Shown piece by piece: positions 26,471 to 33,966 of a stretch of 64,000 nucleotides of DNA. How positions within the stretch are numbered: the stretch's first letter is position 1; each line of letters opens with the position of its first letter. Origin of the DNA: Pseudooceanicola marinus (GTDB lineage: Bacteria > Pseudomonadota > Alphaproteobacteria > Rhodobacterales > Rhodobacteraceae); NCBI RefSeq assembly GCF_002786295.1, contig NZ_PGTC01000022.1:62001-126000 (forward strand), read 5' to 3'. The position numbers and the translations under genes are program-made. Under the pieces are notes generated by a model that was given only the letters and a program-made list of their open reading frames with translations, was not told the DNA's origin and searched no databases.

Positions 26471-27472
26471 TCATTCCTCGTGGGCCGCGCGGATCCGCTC
26501 CAGCACCTCGGTGCCCGGCTTGCCCATGGCGTCCAGCTCCTCGGCAACCTCGGCAAGCGCCGGGGCGAAGGCCTGGGAATACTCCGCGACCACTTCGGGG
26601 GCGACGCTGTTGAATTCCACGCCTTCCTCTGCACCGTAGGCGCGCCCCTCGGCTTCGGCTTCCATCGACAGCTCCAACGTGCGCTGGCTCAGCCAGTCGG
26701 TATTGGCGTCAAAGATCGCCTGGATGTCCTCCGGCAGGCTCTCCCAGGTGTCCATGTTCACCGCCCGCGACGGATAGGCGCCGCGCGAATGGGGCAGTTC
26801 GGAGTAGTAGCTGACCACCTCGGCGAAGCTGAGGGATTTGAGCGCCTCGTAGGGGGCGATCACCCCGTCCAGCACGCCCTTTTCCAGCGAAGGGTAGGTC
26901 TCCGTCATCGGCATGGTCACGCCCTCGGCGCCGAAGGCCGCCAGCGGGCCGATGAAGTCGACGGCGGAGCGGATGCGCAGCCCCTTCAGGTCGTCCAGCG
27001 TCTCCAGCGGGGCGTTGCGCAGCAGCAGGTGCATCGGCGTGCCGACGTTGTAGCCCACTACGTGCACGCCCAGTTCTTGCTGGAAGACGGGGTAGTCCTC
27101 CACCAGGTCCATGTAGACGCCCAGTACCTTCTGCGGATCGATGTAGCCGTAGAACATGCCGGGCACCAAGCGGTTCATGTCATAGCCCGACCGCGCGTAG
27201 ATCGGCGCGATATAGGAGACATCGGCGATGCCGGCGGCCAGTTCGTCCACCCCTTCGCGGCTGGTGATCAGGGCCCGGCCCCAGTAGGGGGTGATCGCGA
27301 CCCGCCCGTCGGATTGCTCCTCGATCCGGGCGATCCATTCCGCGTCGGCCTGGCCGTAGGGGTGGGCCGTCGTATAGGGCGAGGCATAAGTCAGATTGAA
27401 ATCCGCCGCGACAGCGGCGGTGGCAGAGACGCCGAAGGCGATCGCTGCGACGGTCATCATTACATGTTTCAT
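26471..27472 (-). CDS. TRAP transporter substrate-binding protein (DctP family)
   Basis: This 333-aa periplasmic protein has a signal peptide (MKHVMMTVAAIAFGVSATAAVAAD, cleaved near residue 23). The mature part has the DctP/TAXI-like order. An arginine in the LKGLRIRSAVDF segment corresponds to the family's carboxylate-binding arginine. The start at 27472 is preferred over an upstream ATG at 27493 because only it leaves a clean signal peptide after GGGAGG. It lies 70 bp after the CoA-transferase gene in the same operon. Confidence 0.9.
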   Translation of the reverse strand: MKHVMMTVAAIAFGVSATAAVAADFNLTYASPYTTAHPYGQADAEWIARIEEQSDGRVAITPYWGRALITSREGVDELAAGIADVSYIAPIYARSGYDMNRLVPGMFYGYIDPQKVLGVYMDLVEDYPVFQQELGVHVVGYNVGTPMHLLLRNAPLETLDDLKGLRIRSAVDFIGPLAAFGAEGVTMPMTETYPSLEKGVLDGVIAPYEALKSLSFAEVVSYYSELPHSRGAYPSRAVNMDTWESLPEDIQAIFDANTDWLSQRTLELSMEAEAEGRAYGAEEGVEFNSVAPEVVAEYSQAFAPALAEVAEELDAMGKPGTEVLERIRAAHEE

Positions 27473-27542
27473 GGTTCTCCTCCCTGGAAACACGATTGCG
27501 TAGATTGCCGGAGTTGTCTCCCCGGTCGGTGGCGCCGGGGCG

Positions 27543-28712
27543 TCAGCCGCTCAGCGCGGTGATCTCCTCCTGTTCGAGCCCAAGGCGTTCGAGGATCTCG
27601 GCATTGTCGTGGCCCGGCAGGGCCGCGGGCCGGGGCGCGGGTTCCCCGCCCAGGCGGACGGGCGGGCCGAGTTGCGGCTGGCGGGTGCCGCCGGGCAGGG
27701 TCACGTCGACGACCGCGCCGCGGGTGCGGAACTGCTCCTCTGCCAGCGCTTCGGTCACATCGTTCACGGGTGCGAACTGGGTGCCGGCCTCTGCGAATAG
27801 CGCCAGCCAGTGGGCGCGGGGTTTCTCCGCGAACAGCGCCTGCAGCGTTTCGCGGATCTCGTCGCGGCGGCTGGCGTCCAGTTGCAGCGGGATGAAATCG
27901 GGGCGTCCCATCACCTCGCAGAACGTCGCCCAGTAGCGGGGTTCCATGTCGGTGGTGCAGAGCCAGCGCCCGTCGGCGCAGCGCCAGAGGCCGAGGTCGG
28001 CCCGGCGGCTGCCGCGCGGGGGCGCGTCGGCGGGTGTTTCGTAGCGCGACAGAAGGTTCGCGGTCAGCGTCATGGCGCATTCGGTCATCGCCACGTCCAC
28101 ATGGCGCCCCAGGCCGGTGGCGCGGGCGGACATGACGGCGGCCAGGGTTGCAAAGGCCGCGTGGCTGCCGGTCAGCACGTCGGCGGCGGGCGTGCCGGGC
28201 AGGCCGGGCGCCTCCGGGTCCTCGCCGGTGCGCGACATCACCCCCGAGAGGGCCAGCGCCACCGGGTCATGCCCGGGCTTGTCGCGCAGCGGGCCGGTCT
28301 GACCGCAAAGGGTCAGGCTGACGTAGACCAGCGCGGGGTTCAGCGCGCTGAGATCCTCATAGCTCAGGCCGAGGCCCGCCAGAACGCCGGGGCGGTAGTC
28401 CTCGACCACCACGTCCACCCGCGCCACCAGCCGTTTCAGCACCGCCTGCGCGTCGCTGTCGCCAAGGTCTAGCCGCAGGGATTTCTTGCCTCGCGCCAGC
28501 ATGTCGCGACCGCGCTGGCGGGCCTGGTCCTCGGCATCCATCTTGTCCCAGCCAAAGACCTTGGCCTGTTTCGCCAGCTCGCGCGGGTTTTCCACCCGGA
28601 TCACCTCGGCCCCCTGATCGGCCAGCAACCAGGTGCAGTAGGGGCCGGGCAGCAGGCGCGAGAAATCCAGCACGCGCAGACCGTCGAGAGAGGGGGGCAG
28701 CGCGGCCGTCAT
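27543..28712 (-). CDS. Class III (CaiB/BaiF/Frc) CoA-transferase
   Basis: This 389-aa enzyme moves CoA between carboxylic acids through an aspartyl-CoA anhydride intermediate. It has the N-terminal LRVLDFSRLLPGPYCTWLLAD motif, the VEDYRPGVLAGLGL segment near residue 103, and the catalytic aspartate in PAADVLTG (D178). The start overlaps the stop of the neighbouring CoA-transferase by 4 bp. Since that neighbour lacks the aspartate, these two may form one heteromeric enzyme, with this protein as the active subunit. The acid and CoA donor are unknown. Confidence 0.9.
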   Translation of the reverse strand: MTAALPPSLDGLRVLDFSRLLPGPYCTWLLADQGAEVIRVENPRELAKQAKVFGWDKMDAEDQARQRGRDMLARGKKSLRLDLGDSDAQAVLKRLVARVDVVVEDYRPGVLAGLGLSYEDLSALNPALVYVSLTLCGQTGPLRDKPGHDPVALALSGVMSRTGEDPEAPGLPGTPAADVLTGSHAAFATLAAVMSARATGLGRHVDVAMTECAMTLTANLLSRYETPADAPPRGSRRADLGLWRCADGRWLCTTDMEPRYWATFCEVMGRPDFIPLQLDASRRDEIRETLQALFAEKPRAHWLALFAEAGTQFAPVNDVTEALAEEQFRTRGAVVDVTLPGGTRQPQLGPPVRLGGEPAPRPAALPGHDNAEILERLGLEQEEITALSG

Positions 28713-29746
28713 GCGCTTTGCCCTTCGGGATGCACCGCGAACAGCGGGCCACGCGTCAGCTTGCTCTGCGGCGTGTCCACGAAGATGCCGCGCGCCTGCA
28801 TCTGCGGGCTGTCGGGCACCTCGGCCAGCTTGGTGATCGGCGACAGGCCCCAGCCCAGCTTCAACGACCAGTCGCCCAGCTCGGCCCGGGTGTGGCGGGC
28901 GAAGAAGGCGCCGACGATGTCCTGCCAGCGGTCGATAATCTGCTGATCCGTGTCGGCGACCAGGATGTCTTCCCAGACGATCCCGGCCAGTTCCCCGGCG
29001 CAGCCTTCCTCGTCCATGACCCGGACCACGGCGCGCATCATGCCGGGGTTGTCGATCATCGACCAGGTGACGTAGCCATCGGCGCAGGGCCAGACCTGGC
29101 GCACGCCGGAGGCACCGCGCACCAGCTTGTTGCCGACACGCCGCCCGATGCGGCCCGTCCATTCATACATCACCGCCTCGCGGTAATTGGCCAGCGTCAC
29201 CGATTGCAGCGCCGAGACCGGGATGCGCTGGCCCCGGCCGGTCCGGGCCCGAGCGCGCAGGCCCATCAGGGCGGCGGTGGCCACCTGGATGCCGGTCAGG
29301 GCATAGGCCTGTTCGCCGGGCAGGCGCAGGGGCGGATCCTCGGCGGTGCCGATCACATGCATCAACCCGGATTGCGCCATCAGCGTCAGGTCGGTGGCGG
29401 GACGGGGCGGCTGCCCTTCGGGCCAGGCGGTGGCGACGACGTGGACCAGCTGCGGATGGCTGGCGGCCAGGGCGTCCACCTCGGGGCGGGGGTTGCGGCG
29501 GCGGTCGTCCAGCAGCACATCGGCACCGGCAAGCAGCTCGGCCAGGGGGATGGATGATGCGGGGGAGGACCGCATCCCCCCGTGCCAGGCCGCCTGCCGG
29601 ATCTCGGTCACCTCGCCGGTGTCGGCCAGGGTCACATCGGCACCCAGCCGGGCCAGCATCTCGCCGCCGAAGTCGACCAGCCGGTCAGCCAGGACGACGA
29701 CCTTGAGGCCGGACAGCAGGGCCGTCGCTTGCGTCTGATCGCTCAT
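28709..29746 (-). CDS. CaiB/BaiF-family CoA-transferase-like protein lacking the catalytic aspartate
   Basis: This 345-aa protein has the family fold (LSGLKVVVLADRLVDFGGEMLARLGADV at the start, a Rossmann-like N-terminal part, and RTGRGQRIPVSALQS after the active-site region). It is 40-50 residues shorter than its three paralogues. The segment that should read D-x-x-T-G reads Y-A-L-T-G, placing tyrosine (Y148) where the catalytic aspartate belongs. The VENFRPG-like segment is replaced by LLDDRRRNPRP. It overlaps both neighbouring CoA-transferase genes by 4 bp. A structural or regulatory partner of the next gene product is more likely than an independent enzyme. Confidence 0.82.
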   Translation of the reverse strand: MSDQTQATALLSGLKVVVLADRLVDFGGEMLARLGADVTLADTGEVTEIRQAAWHGGMRSSPASSIPLAELLAGADVLLDDRRRNPRPEVDALAASHPQLVHVVATAWPEGQPPRPATDLTLMAQSGLMHVIGTAEDPPLRLPGEQAYALTGIQVATAALMGLRARARTGRGQRIPVSALQSVTLANYREAVMYEWTGRIGRRVGNKLVRGASGVRQVWPCADGYVTWSMIDNPGMMRAVVRVMDEEGCAGELAGIVWEDILVADTDQQIIDRWQDIVGAFFARHTRAELGDWSLKLGWGLSPITKLAEVPDSPQMQARGIFVDTPQSKLTRGPLFAVHPEGQSA

Positions 29747-30930
29747 GCCAGGGCTCCTTCCTTGGTCAGGCGGGCAATGTCGTCTGCGCTCAACCCGATC
29801 TCGGCGAAGACCTCGGCGTTGTGCTGGCCGAGGCAGGGGGAGGCGGTGATCGCGACGGGCGTGTCGGGCAGGTCATAGGGCGGCGCAGGCATGCGTGCGG
29901 GGCCGATGACCGGGTGATCGGTGGGGGCGAAGTGGCCTGCGGCCTGCAACGCGGTGCTTTCGGCCACTCCCTTGCCGTCCAGCACCAGGGAGGCGGGCAC
30001 GCCGGCTGCGGCAAGCGCCTGTTCCAGCGTCGCGCCGTCGCGGGCGGCGGTCAGGTCGGACAGAGCCTGGCTGAGCACCGGTGCGGCGGCACGGCGCGCA
30101 GCGGCATCGGGATGGCGGGTCGCCAGATCGCCGGCGCCCAGTACTGCGCAAAGGGCGCGCCACTGGCTGTCATCCTCGCAGGCGATGGCGATCCAGGCGT
30201 CCTCGCCCGCACAGGGGAAGACCCCGTGCGGCGCCATGACGGGATCATCGTTGGCGGGCTTCTCCTCGGGCATACCGGCGAAGAGGTCACCGGCCACATG
30301 CACCATGGATTCGATCTGGCTGACATCGACGTGGCAGCCCTGGCCCGTGCGGTCGCGGGCCTCCAGCGCCGAGAGGATCGCCACGGTCAGGAACATCGGC
30401 GCCACCACGTCGCCATAGGCCAAGGGGGGCATATGCGGCTCGGTGCCCGGCCAGCCGGTCATGTCCGCATGGCCGGACTGCGCGGCGGCGATATTGCCGT
30501 AGCCGCGAAAGCCTGCCATCGGCCCGGTGCGCCCGGCGACCGAGACGGAGGCCAGGATGATCCCCGGGCGGATCTGTTGCAGCGTCTCGTAGCCCAGGCC
30601 GATGCGATCCATGTAGCCGGGACCGAAGTTCTCGACCACCACATCGGCCCAGGCCACCAGCCGCTTGGCCACCTCGACACCCGCCGGATCGGAGAGGTTG
30701 ATGGTGACGCTTTTCTTCGAGGTATTGGTCTGGGCGAAGAAGAGCGAAGCATCGTGGTTCTTCGACTGTCCCTTGGCGAAGGGGGGAGAGCGGCGGCCCA
30801 GATCGAGGCGCCGCGCGCTTTCTATCTTCACCACCGTGGCGCCATTGTCGGCCAGGTCCTTGGTGGCGCGCGGCCCCGCGCCGACCCAGCTGAAATCCGC
30901 GATCTTCAGACCGTGAAGGGCTCCGGTCAT
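29743..30930 (-). CDS. Class III (CaiB/BaiF/Frc) CoA-transferase
   Basis: This 395-aa enzyme shows LKIADFSWVGAGPRATKDLADNG at the N-terminus, VVENFGPGYMDRIGLGYE near residue 98 and the catalytic aspartate in LAYGD (D174), so it should be active. It overlaps the dehydratase-like gene upstream and the aspartate-less paralogue downstream by 4 bp each. This tight coupling suggests that it makes or uses the CoA thioester handled by the dehydratase-like pair. Confidence 0.9.
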   Translation of the reverse strand: MTGALHGLKIADFSWVGAGPRATKDLADNGATVVKIESARRLDLGRRSPPFAKGQSKNHDASLFFAQTNTSKKSVTINLSDPAGVEVAKRLVAWADVVVENFGPGYMDRIGLGYETLQQIRPGIILASVSVAGRTGPMAGFRGYGNIAAAQSGHADMTGWPGTEPHMPPLAYGDVVAPMFLTVAILSALEARDRTGQGCHVDVSQIESMVHVAGDLFAGMPEEKPANDDPVMAPHGVFPCAGEDAWIAIACEDDSQWRALCAVLGAGDLATRHPDAAARRAAAPVLSQALSDLTAARDGATLEQALAAAGVPASLVLDGKGVAESTALQAAGHFAPTDHPVIGPARMPAPPYDLPDTPVAITASPCLGQHNAEVFAEIGLSADDIARLTKEGALA

Positions 30931-32177
30931 GTTCTTTCCTCCAACTTGTCGAGGGCCTCTGTCACCTGCGCCACGACCGCCTCGCGGTCCCAGTCGCGCG
31001 GGTCGACCATGTCCGACCAGACCTCGATCACCGTGACGCCCGCTGCCTCCAGCGCCTGTTTGACGAAGAGAGAGCCGTAGCCCGAGAAGCGGTCATGTTC
31101 GGGGATCAGCAGCAGCGCCACGTCGATGCGATAGCGTTTGGCCTGTTCGACCATCCAGGCGTTAACCCAGGGCGGCTGGTGCAGCTGTTCGTTCATCGCC
31201 GAGACCCGCGCCGCGAGCGCGCGCAGCGGGTCGCCGTGATCTTCGCGGATATAGCCGTCGGCGGCGAAGGGCAGGTACATGGACCAGGCGAAGGTGGCGC
31301 CGTGGCTCTCCTCGAAGGCCTTGTAGAAAGAGGTGTCGAACCACAGCCCGGCACCGATCCACATCATGCGGATCCTCTCGTTCGGGCAGGCGGCGTGACC
31401 GTCCCGGATCCGCTGGGCCACCTCGTCGCGGAAGGCCTCCACATGCTGCAGGGCCCAGTCCGATCCGCGATGCCATTGCGGGATCATCACATTGGGCATC
31501 TGTTCCCCGATGCCCACGGGCACCTTGGGCGCCTCGGCGATCATTTGGCTGACCTCGTCCAGGATCTTCTCCTGCCGGTCGATGCGATCCATGTAGGCCG
31601 CGAAAGCGTCGCGATCGAAGGTGCGGCCGGTCATCTTTTCGACCGCGCCGATCAGCTCTTCGATCTCGGCCACCATCAGGTCCAGCCGGGCGGTTCCGTA
31701 GAAATCTTCCCATTTGCTGCGCGCCTGCACCCACCAGTCGGGGGCGGGGTCCGGAACGGCGGGGGCCGAAAGCAGGTGCAGCGGCGCGCCGGTCTCGTCG
31801 GACCACAGCTGGAAGATGCGGGCATGTTCGTCGGAGCTGGCCCGGGCGCAGAGCAGGGCGGGCGCGGGCAGGCCACCCCAGGGCTGACGCGCGGCGTCGC
31901 CCTCCAGCAGGGCCATCAGCGGCAGCGAGGAATACTTCGGCAGATGTCGGTGAAAGCCCGCGTCCTCCATCCAGTCGAAGTAGAAAGGCGCCTGCTGTTT
32001 CGCGGCGATGACGGCGGACCACCACTGGTTGGTGACCATGGGCACGTCCATGAAATGGAAGATCTCATGCGGCGTGTCGGCGTTGACGAAGGCAAAGGGC
32101 GCGCCCTGGGTGATCTCGGCCCGGAGCCCCTTGATCCAGTCGCGCTGATAGCTGGTGGCGGCGGCGGCCATGGTCAT
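30927..32177 (-). CDS. 2-hydroxyacyl-CoA dehydratase family protein, cysteine-poor subunit
   Basis: This 416-aa protein matches the 2-hydroxyglutaryl-CoA dehydratase component D / benzoyl-CoA reductase BcrBC family. The N-terminal MDVPMVTNQWWSAVIAAKQ segment, the LLCARASSDEHARIFQLW segment and the C-terminal domain with MVEQAKRYRIDVALL all follow the family order. Classical members hold an oxygen-sensitive [4Fe-4S] cluster with three cysteines per subunit. Here only two cysteines exist in the whole protein (C110 and C264), and the C-terminal ligand position reads PEHDRFSGYG. It overlaps the second subunit gene by 4 bp. The electron activator ATPase (HgdC/BcrA-type) is absent. Function is uncertain. 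Confidence 0.75.
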   Translation of the reverse strand: MTMAAAATSYQRDWIKGLRAEITQGAPFAFVNADTPHEIFHFMDVPMVTNQWWSAVIAAKQQAPFYFDWMEDAGFHRHLPKYSSLPLMALLEGDAARQPWGGLPAPALLCARASSDEHARIFQLWSDETGAPLHLLSAPAVPDPAPDWWVQARSKWEDFYGTARLDLMVAEIEELIGAVEKMTGRTFDRDAFAAYMDRIDRQEKILDEVSQMIAEAPKVPVGIGEQMPNVMIPQWHRGSDWALQHVEAFRDEVAQRIRDGHAACPNERIRMMWIGAGLWFDTSFYKAFEESHGATFAWSMYLPFAADGYIREDHGDPLRALAARVSAMNEQLHQPPWVNAWMVEQAKRYRIDVALLLIPEHDRFSGYGSLFVKQALEAAGVTVIEVWSDMVDPRDWDREAVVAQVTEALDKLEERT

Positions 32178-33250
32178 GCGAGGGCCTCCTCGATACGGCT
32201 GTGGGCGGTGTCGATCCAGGCGGCATCGGGGCGGAAGGGGCGCAGGGGGAGCCGGGCGAAGCGCGTGCCCTGGCCTGCCAGGTCGCGGGCGAGGGTCGGC
32301 AGGTCCCAGCCGAAGCTGTCGTCGTTGTGATCGGGCGAGGCGATGACCAGATCGCAGCTCGCCAGCCCGGCGCGCAGGGCCTCGCCATAGCGGCGGGGCG
32401 GGTTGGCGCGAATGTGCAGCGGCACCTCGGCCACGTCGCGCAGCAGGGTCTCTGACTGGCCCAGGTGCTGGCCGGGCCAGGGATCGCCATAGGGGGTCAG
32501 GTCGGCGGTGACGCGACCGAAGTGGCGGGCCAGGTCATGCAGCAGCGGCAGGTCACAGGCGGTGCCGATCAGCCCGATGCGCAGGCCGGTCTGCGGCTCC
32601 TCCACCGTCTCGACGGTGTCGAGCAGCGCGGCATGGGCCTCGGCCTCCAGCCAGCGACCGGCGTTGCGCAGGGTGAAGAGGTCGGGGTGCCCCTCCAGCC
32701 GGGTCAGCGCCTGCGCCCGGGCCGCCTCGCGGCTCAGGGCTTCGGTCAGAGTGTCGGGTGACAGGGCCGCGTCGGTCGCTTCCGTCAGGGCTGCATCCAG
32801 CCGTTCCGCCTCGGTGGCGTTGAACCGGGCAATGGCCTCGCTCTGCCCATGCAGCAGGTTCCACAGGTGCAGGCGCGGGCCTGTCGGGGGGACATGGCCC
32901 AGGCGGCGCAACTCGGTGGCGTATTGGTAGGCGGTCAGCCCGGCCACGTCGTCGCGAGCAAAGACGATCATCGCGTAGCTGTCGAAGGCACCGGCGGCGA
33001 AGCGATGCAGGAAGCGCGCGGTGAAATCGTCGAGGAAGCCCTCGGCCACGCGGGTCACCGCGGCGACCTGCGGCCCGCTCGCGGCATCTGCCAGCGGCGG
33101 CGCTTTCACCTCGACGGCACGCGCGCCGGCGGCCCGGATCAGCGCCTCGGGCAGGCCGTCGCCGAAGGTGCCGACCAGGGGCGCCCCCGATGGCGTGACG
33201 TGATCCGCCCGGTCGCGAAAGACGCGCATGAGCTCTTCCATCGCTGGCAC
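32174..33250 (-). CDS. 2-hydroxyacyl-CoA dehydratase family protein, second cysteine-poor subunit
   Basis: This 358-aa protein shows the family layout: GTFGDGLPEALIRAAGARAVEV near residue 27 (classical members have Cys in the P-E-x-x-I-x-A-A-G region), the FARDDVAGLTAYQYATELRRLG segment, and a C-terminal CDLVIASPDHNDDSFGWDLP segment in which the usual C-terminal cysteine is replaced by aspartate. It has only two cysteines (C232, C299). It is the first gene of the long operon. Together with the next gene it should form the heterodimer typical of the family. The loss of cluster ligands in both subunits suggests different chemistry. An in-frame alternative start (MEELMRVF, 9 bp further in) is also possible. 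Confidence 0.72.
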   Translation of the reverse strand: MPAMEELMRVFRDRADHVTPSGAPLVGTFGDGLPEALIRAAGARAVEVKAPPLADAASGPQVAAVTRVAEGFLDDFTARFLHRFAAGAFDSYAMIVFARDDVAGLTAYQYATELRRLGHVPPTGPRLHLWNLLHGQSEAIARFNATEAERLDAALTEATDAALSPDTLTEALSREAARAQALTRLEGHPDLFTLRNAGRWLEAEAHAALLDTVETVEEPQTGLRIGLIGTACDLPLLHDLARHFGRVTADLTPYGDPWPGQHLGQSETLLRDVAEVPLHIRANPPRRYGEALRAGLASCDLVIASPDHNDDSFGWDLPTLARDLAGQGTRFARLPLRPFRPDAAWIDTAHSRIEEALA

Positions 33251-33314
33251 GATGTTCCTCCTCCCTTTGTCGAGGGCAGCGGCTGGTCTCCTCCCTGCCG
33301 CAGGCCTCCAATTG

Positions 33315-33329
33315 GTTTACTTTGGAAAC
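33315..33329. promoter_or_regulatory. MarR-type operator, leftward promoter
   Basis: GTTTACTTTGGAAAC has inverted GTTT/AAAC arms and lies in the gap between the dehydratase-like operon and the MarR gene. The reverse complement of the site at 33927-33941 matches it at 12 of 15 positions, and at 16 of 21 when three flanking bases on each side are included. It is a probable MarR binding site controlling the operon and perhaps the MarR gene itself. Confidence 0.6.
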
Positions 33330-33408
33330 TGTTTGCCCCCTTTGTCAACTCCCGAAATTGACAGGATCGCCTCCTGCGGCTAGCCAATCTGAAAGCCGGG
33401 GGTTGGTC

Positions 33409-33873
33409 ATGAGTGAAGAAAAGTCCGAAAAAACAGACGGATCGGAGGTGTCTCTGGGGCACCTTGCGACGGATATTTCCTTTGTCACCCGGGTGTTGCG
33501 GGCGCAGCTGCTGGAACAGACGGGCGATTTCTTCGAGAAACACGGCGTCGCCTCGGGGCAGGTCGCGCTGCTGAACCTGATCGCGCTGAACCCCGGTGTC
33601 TCGCAGAAAGAGCTGGCCGAGGCGGTGGTGCTGAAGAAATCCGCCCTGACCAAGGCCATCAACGAGCTGGAGCGCAACGGGCTGATCGAGCGACGCAAGT
33701 CCGGCGGCGACCAGCGGTACAATGCCCTGCACCTGAGCGAGCAGGGCCTGGCCCGCGTGGCCGCGATGCGCACTGACATGCTGGGCCTTCAGGACACGAT
33801 CCTGGGCGTGCTGAGCGACGCCGAACGGGCACAGCTTTTCGACATGATCTGGCGGGTGATCCGCAGCCGCTGA
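33409..33873 (+). CDS. MarR-family transcriptional regulator
   Basis: This 154-aa protein has the MarR winged helix-turn-helix (SQKELAEAVVLKKSALTKAINELERNG, followed by the wing IERRKSGGDQRYNALHLSEQG) between two dimerisation helices. The start MSEEKSEK at 33409 is chosen because the longer frame runs through the promoter region. It lies between two divergent catabolic units, and matching inverted repeats at both promoters suggest that it represses both and is released by an acid or acyl-CoA ligand, as is common for MarR regulators of aromatic and acyl-CoA pathways. Confidence 0.9.
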   Translation: MSEEKSEKTDGSEVSLGHLATDISFVTRVLRAQLLEQTGDFFEKHGVASGQVALLNLIALNPGVSQKELAEAVVLKKSALTKAINELERNGLIERRKSGGDQRYNALHLSEQGLARVAAMRTDMLGLQDTILGVLSDAERAQLFDMIWRVIRSR

Positions 33874-33905
33874 GGGTCGCTGCGTCGGCGGCCTGGGCAG
33901 GGAGC

Positions 33906-33941
33906 TTGACAATCCACCTTCATACGGTTTCCATTGTGAAC
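33906..33941 (+). promoter_or_regulatory. Promoter and MarR-type operator before the rightward CoA-transferase gene
   Basis: A perfect TTGACA -35 box lies at 33906-33911. The 15-bp inverted repeat GTTTCCATTGTGAAC (33927-33941) covers the place expected for the -10 box. Binding there would block RNA polymerase. The repeat matches the inverse of the site at 33315-33329. Confidence 0.6.
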
Positions 33942-33966
33942 TAATTTGGAGGAGAGGGAGAGGACC

